Shown: positions 9,051 to 18,800 of the stretch, in pieces
How positions within the stretch are numbered: position 1 is the stretch's first letter
How the letters are laid out: each line of letters begins with the position of its first letter
Assembly: GCF_004332115.1 (NCBI RefSeq)
Contig: NZ_SJPA01000004.1
Span: forward strand, 62,001 to 126,000
Direction: 5' to 3'
Length of the DNA: 64,000 bases
Source of the DNA: Chlorobium sp. N1
GTDB taxonomy: Bacteria; Bacteroidota; Chlorobiia; Chlorobiales; Chlorobiaceae
The notes under the pieces: generated by a model
The model's database searches: none
What the model saw: only the letters and a program-made list of their open reading frames with translations
Told to the model about the DNA's origin: nothing
Made by a program: the position numbers and the translations under genes

Positions 9051-9488
9051 ATGGATGTAGGGAAGGATGTACGCTATCGTCTCGATCTTGCCAAAGGGTT
9101 CATGCAGGAGGCGGAGCAGGATTTCGGGCTCGGCCGCTGGCGCTCATGCACCTACGGTTCCGACCTTGCCGTCGAGAACGCCGGCATTGCGGTCCTGATG
9201 CTCTTCGGGGTTTCGCCCTCGACCCACAAGCCGGCCATGCACCTCTCCCATCTGCTCTCGGAAGGGACGCTCGAGGCCGCGGCGGCTGAGCTCATCGAGG
9301 AGCTCCTGCCGATGTGCGAGCGGCACGAATCGCATGAGAAGATGCTCGCCAAGTACGGTGACGAGGCCGGCTACCGCCTTCCCTGGGAGCTGTTCGAGGA
9401 GAAGGACGGCTCGGCCGCGCTCGAGGACGCCCAGAAGACTGTCCGGATCGCCTCCGAACTTGCCGCCATCGTTCCGGCCAAGGAGTGA
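9051..9488 (+). CDS. HEPN domain protein
   Basis: 145 aa, all helical. The pattern [28 protein letters not shown]...[15 protein letters not shown]...PAMHLSHLL is that of small HEPN proteins. HEPN proteins often pair with a minimal nucleotidyltransferase as toxin-antitoxin modules, but no MNT gene is adjacent and no clear RNase motif R-x4-6-H stands out, so this member may be a structural or regulatory form. The start is the ATG at 9051 after GGGAGGCCAGG. It ends 13 bp before rmlA and may be read together with the rhamnose genes. Confidence 0.7.
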   Translation: MDVGKDVRYRLDLAKGFMQEAEQDFGLGRWRSCTYGSDLAVENAGIAVLMLFGVSPSTHKPAMHLSHLLSEGTLEAAAAELIEELLPMCERHESHEKMLAKYGDEAGYRLPWELFEEKDGSAALEDAQKTVRIASELAAIVPAKE

Positions 9489-9501
9489 AAAAAAGGAATA
9501 C

Positions 9502-10380
9502 ATGAAAGGAATCATACTTGCCGGCGGTTCCGGCACCCGGCTCTATCCGGTGACGAGGGGGATCTCCAAGCAGCTTCTTCCCGTCTACGACAAGCCGATG
9601 ATCTACTATCCCCTCACCACCCTCATGCTTGCCGGCATCAGGGATATCCTCATCATCACCACCCCTGAGGACCAGTCCTCCTTCATGAAGCTCCTCGGTG
9701 ACGGAAGCGACTGGGGGATCTCGCTCTCCTACGCCGTGCAGCCCTCTCCGGACGGCCTTGCGCAGGCCTTCATCATCGGCGAGGAATTCATCGGGGGGGA
9801 CGACGTGGCCCTTGTGCTCGGCGACAACATCTTCTTCGGCTACGGCTTCAGCGGCATGCTGCAGGCGGCGGTCGATACGGTCCAAAAGGATCGCAAGTCC
9901 TGCGTCTTCGGCTACGCGGTCAGCGACCCGGAGCGTTACGGCGTGGCGGAGATCGATGCGGAGGGCAACGTGCTCTCGATCGAGGAGAAACCCGGGAACC
10001 CGAAGTCGGACTATGCCGTCGTGGGGCTCTACTTCTACACCGCCGACGTGGTCGACGTGGCAAAGAACGTGCGCCCCTCGGCGCGCGGCGAGCTCGAGAT
10101 CACCGCCGTCAACGAGGAGTACCTCCGCCGCGGCAGCCTCCGCTGCTCCATGCTCGGGCGGGGGTTCGCCTGGCTCGATACCGGAACGCACGAGTCGTTC
10201 CAGGAGGCCGGCAACTTCATCCAGACGGTCGAGAAGCGCCAGGGCCTGAAGGTGGCCTGCCCGGAGGAGATCGCCTGGCGCAACGGCTGGATCAGCAGCG
10301 AAGCCCTGAAGGAGCTGGCCAAGCCGCTCATGAAGAACCAGTACGGGACCTACCTCATGCGGCTGCTTTCGCGGCCCTGA
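9502..10380 (+). CDS. rmlA: Glucose-1-phosphate thymidylyltransferase
   Basis: 292 aa. Joins dTTP and glucose-1-phosphate to make dTDP-glucose, the first step toward dTDP-L-rhamnose. N-terminal nucleotidyltransferase signature [16 protein letters not shown], then [16 protein letters not shown], metal-binding LGDNIFFG, and [19 protein letters not shown] of the sugar pocket; [10 protein letters not shown] and QEIAWR-like [12 protein letters not shown] near the end are typical of RmlA. The start has a good ribosome site (AAAAAAGGAA, 6 bp before). First of four contiguous rml genes in the order A-C-D-B, followed by galE and manC. Confidence 0.96.
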   Translation: MKGIILAGGSGTRLYPVTRGISKQLLPVYDKPMIYYPLTTLMLAGIRDILIITTPEDQSSFMKLLGDGSDWGISLSYAVQPSPDGLAQAFIIGEEFIGGDDVALVLGDNIFFGYGFSGMLQAAVDTVQKDRKSCVFGYAVSDPERYGVAEIDAEGNVLSIEEKPGNPKSDYAVVGLYFYTADVVDVAKNVRPSARGELEITAVNEEYLRRGSLRCSMLGRGFAWLDTGTHESFQEAGNFIQTVEKRQGLKVACPEEIAWRNGWISSEALKELAKPLMKNQYGTYLMRLLSRP

Positions 10381-10421
10381 GCGGACTTTTTTCAGATAAC
10401 CGAACCTGCCGCAAAGAAGCC

Positions 10422-11006
10422 ATGCGCGTCACCGCAACCGACATTCCAGACGTCCTGATGCTCGAACCCGAAGTGTTCGGCGACGAGCGGGGCTATTTTT
10501 TCGAATCCTTCCGCCAGGACGTCCTGGAGGAGGCCGTAGGCCATGTCCGCTTCGTGCAGGACAACGAGTCGAAGTCCACGCGGGGCGTCCTGCGCGGGCT
10601 GCATTTCCAGAAGCCGCCCTACACGCAGTCGAAGCTGGTTCGCGCCGTATCGGGCCGTGTGCTCGACGTGGCCCTCGACATCCGCATCGGCTCGCCCTGG
10701 TACGGACGGCACGTGGCCTGCGAGCTCGACAGCGAGAGGAAGAACATGCTCTGGGTCCCGAAAGGCTTCGCCCACGGCTTCGTGGTGCTTTCCGCCGAGG
10801 CGGTCTTCGCCTACAAGTGCGACGAGTACTACCGCCCTTCGCACGAGGGGGGGATCTTCTGGAACGATCCGGCGCTCCAGATCGACTGGCGGCTTGAGGC
10901 TCCGGAGATCCGGGTCTCGTCGAGGGATTCCGCACTGCCGGGCCTTTCCTCCTGCGATGCGTTCCGCTTCGAGGAGTTCTCCCAGGACAGGATCTACCGC
11001 CGATGA
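10422..11006 (+). CDS. rmlC: dTDP-4-dehydrorhamnose 3,5-epimerase
   Basis: 194 aa cupin-fold epimerase that inverts C3 and C5 of dTDP-4-keto-6-deoxyglucose. Seen are FGDERGYFFESFRQDVLEEA, RFVQDNESKSTRGVLRGLHF containing the catalytic His region, DVALDIRIGSPWYGRH, and WVPKGFAHGFVVLSAEAVFAYKCDEYY with the catalytic Tyr. Length is in the usual range of 180-200. Its last codon overlaps the rmlD start by 4 bp (ATGA), so the two are translationally coupled. Confidence 0.95.
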   Translation: MRVTATDIPDVLMLEPEVFGDERGYFFESFRQDVLEEAVGHVRFVQDNESKSTRGVLRGLHFQKPPYTQSKLVRAVSGRVLDVALDIRIGSPWYGRHVACELDSERKNMLWVPKGFAHGFVVLSAEAVFAYKCDEYYRPSHEGGIFWNDPALQIDWRLEAPEIRVSSRDSALPGLSSCDAFRFEEFSQDRIYRR

Positions 11007-11869
11007 ACATCCTCGTCACCGGCGCGGGCGGCCAGCTCGGCCGTGAACTGCGCTCGCTTTCGGGCGGCTTCGGCGCCCACCGCTTCCTCTTTTTAGACCG
11101 TACGGCCCTCGATATCGCCGATCCGGCAGGCGTCCGGGCCTCTTTCGACGGGTTCCGTCCCGACGTCGTCGTGAACGCCGCGGCCTATACGGCGGTGGAC
11201 CGCGCGGAGGATGAACCGGAGGCGGCGATGCGCGTGAACCGGGACGGGGCGGGCGTGCTGGCCGGATGCTGCCGGGACGCCGGCGCCTTCCTCATCCACG
11301 TCTCCACCGACTACGTTTTCGACGGCAGGGCCTCGCGCCCCTACCGCGAAACCGACGCCACCGGCCCGGAGGGCGTCTACGGTAACTCGAAGCTCGAGGG
11401 GGAGCGTCGCATCGGCGAAGCCGACCCTTCGCACGCCATCATCCGCACCTCGTGGCTCTATTCGGCAGGCGGCGGCAACTTCGTCAGCACCATGCTCCGG
11501 CTCGGCCGCGAGCGCGAGACGCTCGGGGTGGTCTTCGACCAGGCCGGCACGCCGACCCTCGCCGCGGATCTTGCCGCAGCCATCATGCATATCGCCCTCC
11601 GCCACGATCCGAAGTTCCATTACCGGGGGATCTGGCACTACAGCAACGAGGGGGTCGCCTCCTGGTACGATTTCGCGCATGCCGTGATGGAGCTCGGCGG
11701 GCTCGCATGCCGTGTGGAGCCCGTCACCTCGGCCGAGTTCCCGCAGAAGGCGGCGCGTCCGGCCTACAGCGTGCTCGACAAGAGCGCCATCAAAAAGGAC
11801 TGGGACATCCGTATCCCGCACTGGAGGGACTCGCTCCGGACGCTTTTTTCAACCAACCATCCCTGTTAA
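11003..11869 (+). CDS. rmlD: dTDP-4-dehydrorhamnose reductase
   Basis: 288 aa extended SDR that reduces dTDP-4-dehydrorhamnose to dTDP-L-rhamnose. N-terminal Rossmann motif MNILVTGAGGQLGRELR, VVNAAAYTAVDRAEDEPE (RmlD family hallmark), STDYVFDG and the catalytic YGNSKLEGE (YxxxK). C-terminal RPAYSVLDKS is also typical. Overlaps rmlC by 4 bp and is followed by rmlB after 13 bp. Confidence 0.95.
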   Translation: MNILVTGAGGQLGRELRSLSGGFGAHRFLFLDRTALDIADPAGVRASFDGFRPDVVVNAAAYTAVDRAEDEPEAAMRVNRDGAGVLAGCCRDAGAFLIHVSTDYVFDGRASRPYRETDATGPEGVYGNSKLEGERRIGEADPSHAIIRTSWLYSAGGGNFVSTMLRLGRERETLGVVFDQAGTPTLAADLAAAIMHIALRHDPKFHYRGIWHYSNEGVASWYDFAHAVMELGGLACRVEPVTSAEFPQKAARPAYSVLDKSAIKKDWDIRIPHWRDSLRTLFSTNHPC

Positions 11870-11882
11870 AGGACACCAGGCC

Positions 11883-12935
11883 ATGCACCTTCTCATCACC
11901 GGCGGCGCCGGCTTCATCGGTTCGCACGTCGTCCGCCGCTTCCTCAGGGCCCACCCCGGCTGCCGTGTCACCAATCTCGACAGCCTCACCTACGCCGGGA
12001 ACCTGGCCAACCTCCGCGACCTCGAGGATGATCCGCGCTACCGCTTCGTCAGGGGCGACATCACCGATGCGGCGTTCGTCGGGAAGCTGTTTTCCGAAAA
12101 CGATTTCCGGGGGGTGGTCCACCTGGCGGCCGAGTCGCATGTCGACCGCTCCATCGCCGATCCGACGGCCTTCGTCATGACGAACGTCATCGGCACGGTG
12201 AACCTCCTCGACGCCGCGCGCCGCGCGTGGGAGGGGAACATGGAGGGCCGGCGCTTCTACCATGTCTCCACCGACGAGGTCTATGGCACGCTCGAAGACG
12301 GCGGCGGGATGTTCACCGAGTCCACTCCCTACGACCCCCACAGCCCCTATTCGGCCTCGAAGGCCTCCAGCGACCACTTCGTCCGGGCATACCACGACAC
12401 CTACGGCCTTCCGGTGGTCATCAGCAACTGCTCGAACAACTACGGTTCGCACCAGTTCCCCGAAAAACTCATCCCGCTCTTCATCAACAACATCCGTACC
12501 GGCAGAGAGCTTCCGATCTACGGCGGGGGCGAGAACGTGCGCGACTGGCTCTGGGTCGAGGACCATGCCCGGGCCATCGACCTCATCTACCACGAGGGCA
12601 AAAACGGCGAGACCTACAACATCGGCGGCCATAACGAGTGGCGGAACATCGACCTCGTCCGGCTGCTCTGCCGGATCATGGACCGGAAGCTGGAACGGGC
12701 GGAAGGGGAGTCTGAAACGCTGATGCGCTTCGTCACCGACCGGGCGGGCCACGACCTCCGCTACGCCATCGACGCCTCGAAACTGAAGCACGAGCTCGGC
12801 TGGGAGCCCTCCATCACCTTCGAGGAGGGTCTTGAAAAGACCGTGGAGTGGTATCTTGCAAACGGAGAGTGGCTCGAGGGTGTGACCTCTGGAGCCTACC
12901 AGAACTACTACGAAGCCCACTACGGCGGGCGCTAA
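11883..12935 (+). CDS. rmlB: dTDP-glucose 4,6-dehydratase
   Basis: 350 aa. Converts dTDP-glucose to dTDP-4-keto-6-deoxyglucose with bound NAD. MHLLITGGAGFIGSHVVRRF is the NAD motif; LAAESHVDRSI, STDEVYG and YSASKASSDH (YxxxK) are RmlB signatures; NCSNNYGSHQFPEKLIP and the late ENVRDWLWVEDHARA complete the substrate site. Start chosen at 11883 because upstream codons in this frame overlap rmlD and are not family-like. Placing rmlB last in an A-C-D-B order is less common than B-D-A-C. Confidence 0.96.
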   Translation: MHLLITGGAGFIGSHVVRRFLRAHPGCRVTNLDSLTYAGNLANLRDLEDDPRYRFVRGDITDAAFVGKLFSENDFRGVVHLAAESHVDRSIADPTAFVMTNVIGTVNLLDAARRAWEGNMEGRRFYHVSTDEVYGTLEDGGGMFTESTPYDPHSPYSASKASSDHFVRAYHDTYGLPVVISNCSNNYGSHQFPEKLIPLFINNIRTGRELPIYGGGENVRDWLWVEDHARAIDLIYHEGKNGETYNIGGHNEWRNIDLVRLLCRIMDRKLERAEGESETLMRFVTDRAGHDLRYAIDASKLKHELGWEPSITFEEGLEKTVEWYLANGEWLEGVTSGAYQNYYEAHYGGR

Positions 12936-12958
12936 CCATCTAGAACCGGCAGAGACTC

Positions 12959-13936
12959 ATGCGCATTCTCGTCATCGGCGGAGCGGGCTACATCGGCAGT
13001 CACGTCGTCCGCGCCTTTCTCGACAGCGGCCACGAGGTCACGGTGTTCGACAACCTCCGTACCGGCCTGAGGGAGAACCTTTTCCCTGAAGCCGCCTTCG
13101 TCCACGGCGACATCATGCACCCCCTGCAGCTCAGGGCCGCCATGGCGCCGGGCTTCGACGGGCTCGTCCACCTGGCCGCCCTGAAGGCTGCCGGCCAGTC
13201 GATGCTGCATCCGGAGGAGTACGCCGAATCGAACCTCACGGGCACGATCAATATCCTGAACGAGGCATCGCGTGCCGGCATCCGCCGCTTCATCTTCTCC
13301 TCCTCCGCCGCGGTCTACGGCAGCCCGGCCTACCTGCCCATCGACGAGGAGCATCCGAAGGACCCCGAGAACTTCTACGGGTTCACGAAGCTCGAGATCG
13401 AGCGTCTCCTCGACTGGTTCGACCGGCTGAAGGGGATGCGTTACGCCGCCATCCGCTACTTCAACGCCGCCGGCTATGACACCCTGGGCCGTATCGGGGG
13501 GCTCGAGCTGCAACCCGAGAACCTCCTGCCGATCGTGATGGAGGCGGCTTGCGGTCAGCGCCCGAAGCTCTCCGTCTACGGCGACGACTACCCGACCCGG
13601 GACGGCAGCTGCATCCGCGACTACGTGCACGTCACCGACCTGGCCGAAGCCCACGTCAGGGCGTTCGACTATGTCGGGCGGGAGGACCGGAGCCTTACGG
13701 TGAACCTCGGAAGCGAACGCGGCGTCACGGTGCTCGAGATGATCGAGCGGGCGCGGGCCCTGACCGGCCGCCCCATCGAGGCGGAGATCGCGGGGCGCAG
13801 GGCGGGTGATCCGGCCGAGCTCGTCGCATCGTCCAGGAAGGCGCGCGAGCTGCTCGGCTGGGTGCCCCGCTTCAGCGACGTCGATACCCTCATCTCCTCC
13901 ACCTGGAACATGTACGAACGGGTCTGTTCGAAATAA
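12959..13936 (+). CDS. galE: UDP-glucose 4-epimerase
   Basis: 325 aa. Interconverts UDP-glucose and UDP-galactose. NAD motif MRILVIGGAGYIGSHVVRAF, then FDNLRTG, LAALKAAGQSM, SSSAAVYG and the catalytic YGFTKLEIE; GSCIRDYVHVTDLAEAH is the GalE signature near residue 220. Lies 23 bp after rmlB and 20 bp before manC, in the same precursor operon. A related UDP-sugar epimerase with another substrate cannot be excluded. Confidence 0.9.
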   Translation: MRILVIGGAGYIGSHVVRAFLDSGHEVTVFDNLRTGLRENLFPEAAFVHGDIMHPLQLRAAMAPGFDGLVHLAALKAAGQSMLHPEEYAESNLTGTINILNEASRAGIRRFIFSSSAAVYGSPAYLPIDEEHPKDPENFYGFTKLEIERLLDWFDRLKGMRYAAIRYFNAAGYDTLGRIGGLELQPENLLPIVMEAACGQRPKLSVYGDDYPTRDGSCIRDYVHVTDLAEAHVRAFDYVGREDRSLTVNLGSERGVTVLEMIERARALTGRPIEAEIAGRRAGDPAELVASSRKARELLGWVPRFSDVDTLISSTWNMYERVCSK

Positions 13937-13956
13937 ACGCCCCAACCCTCAACAGC

Positions 13957-15372
13957 ATGATCATCCCCGTCATCCTTTCCGGCGGAGCCGGTTCGCGGCT
14001 CTGGCCCCTTTCGCGCGCACTCTACCCCAAGCAGCTCCTGCCGCTCTGCAGCGAGCGGACCATGCTCCAGGAGACCGTCGCGCGCCTCGATTCCGTTCCC
14101 GGCCACGGACCCGTCTACTGCGTCTCGAACGAGAGCCACCGCTTCCTCGTCGCCGAACAGCTCCGCCAGACCGGCGCGGAGGTCGGCGGCCTCATCCTCG
14201 AGCCCGAGGGCCGCAACACCGCCCCGGCGGCGGCGGTCGCCGCGATGCTCCTCGAAGAGCGCCATCCGGGTGCTCTCATGCTGCTGCTTCCGGCCGACCA
14301 TGTCATCGCCGACGGCCGGGCGTTCGGGGCCGCCGTCGAGGCGGGAGCCGAAGCGGCCCGTGCGGGGGGGCTCGTTACCTTCGGCGTGGTTCCCACCGCT
14401 CCCGAAACCGGGTACGGCTACATCCGGGCTTCCGGCGGGGAGGCGGGCGGGCTCGGGCCGCGCAGGGTGGAGCGGTTCGTCGAGAAGCCCGACCGCGAGA
14501 CGGCCGAAGGGTACCTGGCCGACGGCGGCTACTTCTGGAACAGCGGCATCTTCCTGTTCGGTGCGGGGGCGTTCCTCTCCGAACTCGCTTCCCTTGCGCC
14601 GGAGATGGCGGAGGCGTGCCGCAGGGCGGTTTCGGGGGCGAAGGCGGATCTCGATTTCCTCCGGCTCGACGAGGATGCCTTCCGCTCGTCGCCCGCCGAC
14701 TCCATCGACTACGCCGTCATGGAGAAGACCGGGAACGCCTTCCTTGTTCCGCTCGACGCCGGCTGGAACGACGTCGGCGCATGGTCGGCGCTCTGGAGCG
14801 TGCAGGAGCGCGATGCCGAGGGCAACGTGACGAAGGGTGACGTCATGCTGCACGACGTTACCGGCAGCTACATCCATGCGACGAGCCGCCTTGTCGCGGC
14901 CGTCGGCCTCGACGAGCACATCATCGTCGAGACGGCCGACGCCGTCCTCGTCGCTTCCAGGGACCGGGTGCAGGACGTGAAGCTGCTCGTCGAGCGGCTC
15001 AAGAGCCAGAAGCGGGAAGAGGCCGACATCCACCGCAGGGTGTTCCGCCCCTGGGGCTCCTACGAGACGGTCGACTTCGCCGACCGCTTCAAGGTCAAGC
15101 GCATCACTGTGAACCCCGGCGCGGCGCTCTCACTGCAGAAACACCTGCACCGGGCCGAGCACTGGGTCGTGGTGCGGGGAACCGCCCGCATCACGGTCGA
15201 CGAGCGTGAGCTGACGCTCAGGGAGGACCAGTCGACCTATATTCCCGTCGGCTCGTTCCACCGGCTGGAAAATCCCGCCGAAACCCCGCTCGAACTCATC
15301 GAGGTGCAGACCGGTAGCTACCTCGGAGAGGACGACATCATCCGCGTCGACGACCGCTACGGGCGGAGCTGA
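13957..15372 (+). CDS. manC: Mannose-1-phosphate guanylyltransferase / mannose-6-phosphate isomerase
   Basis: 471 aa two-domain enzyme of the ManC/AlgA type. The N-terminal nucleotidyltransferase (to about residue 345) has ILSGGAGSRLWPLSRALYPK, LEPEGRNTAPA, LLPADHVIAD, ERFVEKPDRETAEGYL and WNDVGAW; it makes GDP-mannose. The C-terminal cupin (about 350-471) begins RPWGSYETVDFADRFKVKRI and contains LQKHLHRAEHWVVVRGTA, the metal-binding phosphomannose isomerase part. It supplies mannose or its derivatives for surface polysaccharide, in line with rml and galE upstream. Last gene of this cluster; the chlorosome gene after it has its own promoter-like box. Confidence 0.94.
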   Translation: MIIPVILSGGAGSRLWPLSRALYPKQLLPLCSERTMLQETVARLDSVPGHGPVYCVSNESHRFLVAEQLRQTGAEVGGLILEPEGRNTAPAAAVAAMLLEERHPGALMLLLPADHVIADGRAFGAAVEAGAEAARAGGLVTFGVVPTAPETGYGYIRASGGEAGGLGPRRVERFVEKPDRETAEGYLADGGYFWNSGIFLFGAGAFLSELASLAPEMAEACRRAVSGAKADLDFLRLDEDAFRSSPADSIDYAVMEKTGNAFLVPLDAGWNDVGAWSALWSVQERDAEGNVTKGDVMLHDVTGSYIHATSRLVAAVGLDEHIIVETADAVLVASRDRVQDVKLLVERLKSQKREEADIHRRVFRPWGSYETVDFADRFKVKRITVNPGAALSLQKHLHRAEHWVVVRGTARITVDERELTLREDQSTYIPVGSFHRLENPAETPLELIEVQTGSYLGEDDIIRVDDRYGRS

Positions 15373-15409
15373 GGGGGTCGGGGGGGCTTTGAGGGAAACA
15401 TATAAAATC

Positions 15410-15417
15410 GTAACTTG
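15410..15417 (+). promoter_or_regulatory. Promoter-like box (GTAACTTG) for the chlorosome gene
   Basis: GTAACTTG differs from the window's GTAYMTTG box at one base. It lies 67 bp before the chlorosome protein start, in an AT-rich break after manC, suggesting the chlorosome gene is transcribed separately from the sugar operon. Confidence 0.45.
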
Positions 15418-15483
15418 CCATAATCGGATTGCGTACGGCAACGCCGGAGAGCATCAAGCATAACCCATAAATACGAGCGCACC

Positions 15484-15702
15484 ATGGCTGAAGAAATGAA
15501 AACTCCCGCCCCCGCACCGCAGCAGAAAGGCGGCGATGTCGTCAAAGGTGATTTCGCCACCATCCTCGTCGGTGTCGGCACCCTCCTCGACAATACCATC
15601 ACTCCGCTCGGCAAAATGGTTGCCGACGCCCTCGACTCCCTCACGGTGGTCGCAAAGCAGATCCTCGACGGCGTCAACTCTTCGCTCGGCGACAAGAAGT
15701 AA
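15484..15702 (+). CDS. Chlorosome envelope protein of the CsmB/CsmF type
   Basis: 72 aa. After a polar, Pro-rich start (EEMKTPAPAPQQKGG) comes an amphipathic, Gly/Val/Leu-rich part: FATILVGVGTLLDNTITPLG, then KMVADALDSLTVVAKQILDG and the ending VNSSLGDKK. This short TLLDNTI-PL-KM layout with a QIL-GV-SSLG-KK tail is that of CsmB/CsmF proteins, which sit in the lipid monolayer around the chlorosome. The charged Pro-rich N-terminus looks closer to CsmF than to CsmB, but I cannot separate them by eye. It stands alone, with its own promoter-like box and a strong terminator, as expected for a highly expressed structural protein. Confidence 0.75.
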   Translation: MAEEMKTPAPAPQQKGGDVVKGDFATILVGVGTLLDNTITPLGKMVADALDSLTVVAKQILDGVNSSLGDKK

Positions 15703-15754
15703 CCTCCGCTTCTCTCCGGCCCGCGGCGGCGGGCGAGATGCACGGACAGGTTCC

Positions 15755-15799
15755 CAGGCAGGCTTTTCACCGGGTGGAAGGCCTGCCTGTACTGTTTTT
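15755..15799 (+). terminator. Rho-independent terminator after the chlorosome gene
   Basis: CAGGCAGGC at 15755-15763 pairs with GCCTGCCTG at 15781-15789, with further pairing of TTC/GAA inside, followed by TACTGTTTTTA. It separates the chlorosome gene from ileS. Confidence 0.8.
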
Positions 15800-15812
15800 A
15801 TGGCCGATTCTC

Positions 15813-15820
15813 GTATATTG
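15813..15820 (+). promoter_or_regulatory. Promoter-like box (GTATATTG) for ileS
   Basis: Exact GTAYMTTG-type box, 38 bp before the ATG at 15851 but only 13 bp before the ATG at 15833. The spacing therefore favours the downstream start of ileS. Confidence 0.5.
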
Positions 15821-15850
15821 ATTTTTTTCTGAATGATCCCCTGCTACACC

Positions 15851-18800
15851 ATGGCCGACAAATTTGCCGAGTACCCCTCCAGCCTTTCCTATAGCGAGAT
15901 GGAAGCCGAGGTGCTCTCCTACTGGACCGAGCACGCCATTTTCAGCAAAAGCCTGGAGGAACGGCCTTCCGACCGGGTTTTTTCGTTCTATGAGGGTCCT
16001 CCGACTGTCAACGGCAAACCCGGCGTGCACCATGTCTTCAGCCGCACCATCAAGGATGCCGTCTGCCGCTACAAGACGATGCAGGGTTACCGGGTGCCGA
16101 GAAAGGCCGGCTGGGACACCCATGGCCTGCCGGTGGAGATCTCCGTCGAGAAGAAGCTCGGACTGAAGAACCGTTCCCAGGTGGAGGATTACGGCGAAGG
16201 GGAGTTCAACCGCGAAGCCCGTTCGCTCGTTTACCACCACATCGACGACAACCGCGAGGGGTGGGGGAAGCTGACCGAGCGCATGGGCTACTGGGTCGAC
16301 ATGGACCAGCCCTACATCACCTGCGAGAACAACTACATCGAGTCGGTCTGGTGGGCGCTGAAGACCATCTTCGACAAGGGACTCATCTACAAGGACTACA
16401 AGATCGTCCCGCAGGATCCCCGCTCCGAGACCGTTCTCAGCTCCCACGAGCTGGCCCTCGGCTACAAGGAGGTCAAGGATCCGAGCGTCTACGTGAAGTT
16501 CCGCCTGAAGGATTCCGGGGCATCGTTCCTCGTCTGGACCACCACCCCCTGGACCCTGATCTCGAACGTCGCGCTCTCGGTCGGCGCCGATATCGACTAC
16601 GTGAAGGTCCGCCACAGCGAAAGCGGCGAGGAGCTGATCCTTGCCGAATCGCGCCTGCAGGTGCTCCTGGAGAAGGACGAAGAGGGCCGCTCCCTCTGGC
16701 AGACGGTCGGGCGGATGAAGGGCAGGGAGCTCGAGAACGTCGAGTACGAGCCCCTCTTCGGCTACTTCTCGCCTGCGAGGAAATGCTGGTACGTCACCGT
16801 CGGTTCGTTCGTCTCCACGGCGGACGGCACCGGCATCGTCCACCTCGCCCCGGCCTTCGGTGCCGACGACTACGAGGTTTCGAAGCAGTACGGCCTGCCG
16901 ATGCTGCAGCCTGTCGGACGCAACGGCTGCTTCACGGCCGAAGTGCCCGACTACGAGGGGATGTTCTTCAAGGACGTCGACCAGCCCGTCATCCTGCGCC
17001 TCAAGGAGGAGGGCCGGCTCTACCGCAAGGAGAGCGTCACCCATACCTACCCGTTCTCCTGGCGCTACGACGTGCCGGTCATCTACTATGCGCGCGAGTC
17101 GTGGTACATCCGCACCACCGATATCGCCCGGCGAATGGTGGAACTCAACGGGACCATCAACTGGTGCCCGCCCGAGATCGGTTCCGGCCGGTTCGGCAAC
17201 TGGCTCGAGGAGAACAAGGACTGGGCGCTCTCGCGCGAGCGGTTCTGGGGCACTCCGCTGCCGGTATGGGTCGCCGATGACTTCTCGATCGGCGACGGCC
17301 CGGACTCCGGCAAGGTGTTCGCCGTGGGCTCCGTCGCCGAGCTCAGAGAAGGGTTCATCGATATCGACGGCGAGCGTACGCCGCTCTCCGACGCGCTCGA
17401 TGGCGGACTCGTCGAACTCGACCTCCACAAGCCCTTCGTCGACCGGATCTACTTCATCCGCGACGGCGTGCGCTTCAGCCGCACTCCCGAGCTGATCGAC
17501 GTCTGGTTCGACAGCGGCTCGATGCCTTTCGCCCAGCTGCACTACCCGTTCGAGAACAGGGATCTCTTCGAGAAGACCTTTCCGGCGGACTTCATCGCCG
17601 AGGGCGTCGATCAGACGAGAGGGTGGTTCTACACCCTGCATGCCATCGCGACCCTGCTCTTCGATCGCCCGGCCTACCGCAACCTCGTCGTCAACGGCCA
17701 TATTCTCGATAAGAACGGACAGAAGATGTCGAAGTCGAAGGGCAACGTGCTCGATCCGTTCGAGACCATGCAGCGCTACGGAGCGGACTCCATCCGCTGG
17801 TACCTGCTCGTGGCGAGCCCCCCGTGGCGTCCGAAGTCCTTCAATACCGAAGAGGTCGAGGAGGAGCAGCGCAAGTTCTTCCGCGCCTACATCAACAGCT
17901 ACAACTTTTTCGTCCTCTACGCCAACGTCGACGCCTTCAGCGGCAGCGAGCCCCCGGTTCCGCTCGAAGAGCGCTCCGAGCTCGACCGCTGGGTGCTCTC
18001 GAGCCTCTCGAGCCTCGTTTCGGCGGTTCGCGGCCGCATGGAGCAGTACGACCTGACCGGAGCGGCTCGCCTGATCAACGACTTCACGGTCGACGACCTC
18101 TCGAACTGGTACATCCGGCGCTCGCGCAAGCGCTTCTGGAAGAGCGAGATGGGCCCCGACAAGCTCGCCGCCTACCAGTCGCTCCACCAGTGCCTCGAGA
18201 CCCTCTCGCGCCTGCTCGCCCCCTTCACGCCGTTCCTTGCCGAGAGGATCTACCTGAACCTGCACGCGGTCGGTGGTGAGCGGGGCCGCGAGTCGGTGCA
18301 TCTGGCCCCGTTCCCGACGGTGGATACCGCCATGATCGACCTGCCGCTCGAGCGGCGCATGAAAAAGGCGCAGATCATCACGTCGCTCGTGCGTACCATG
18401 CGCGAGCGCGCCTCCATCAAGGTGCGTCAGCCGCTCTCGCGCATCCTGCTCGCCGTCGCCGACAGCACCGAGCGCGAGGAGTACCGGCTCGTCGCCGACA
18501 TCATCATGGAGGAGGTCAACGTGCAGAAGATCGAGTACGTCGAGGAGGACGGCTCGGTCATCAGCAAGAAGGTGAAACCGAACTTCAAGACGCTCGGGCC
18601 GAAGTTCGGCAAGGACATGAAGCAGCTGGCCGAGGCGGTCCGCTCGATGAGCCACAAGCAGATCGCCCTGCTCGAAAAAGAGGGGAGGCTGGAGCTCGAG
18701 TGGACCGGCCGCACCTTCGAGATCCTGCGCGCCGACGTCGAGATCCTGCACGAGGACATCGAGGGGTGGCTTGTCGCTTCGGACGAATCGCACGGCATCA

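Noticed and set aside
15767-18793. 1008-codon open frame antisense to ileS, and similar giant antisense frames opposite idh (58873-62136) and pcrA (52074-55169)
   Set aside because: They lie opposite well-recognised genes in GC-rich DNA, have low-complexity Arg/Asp/Val/Leu-rich products without family signatures, and follow from codon bias.
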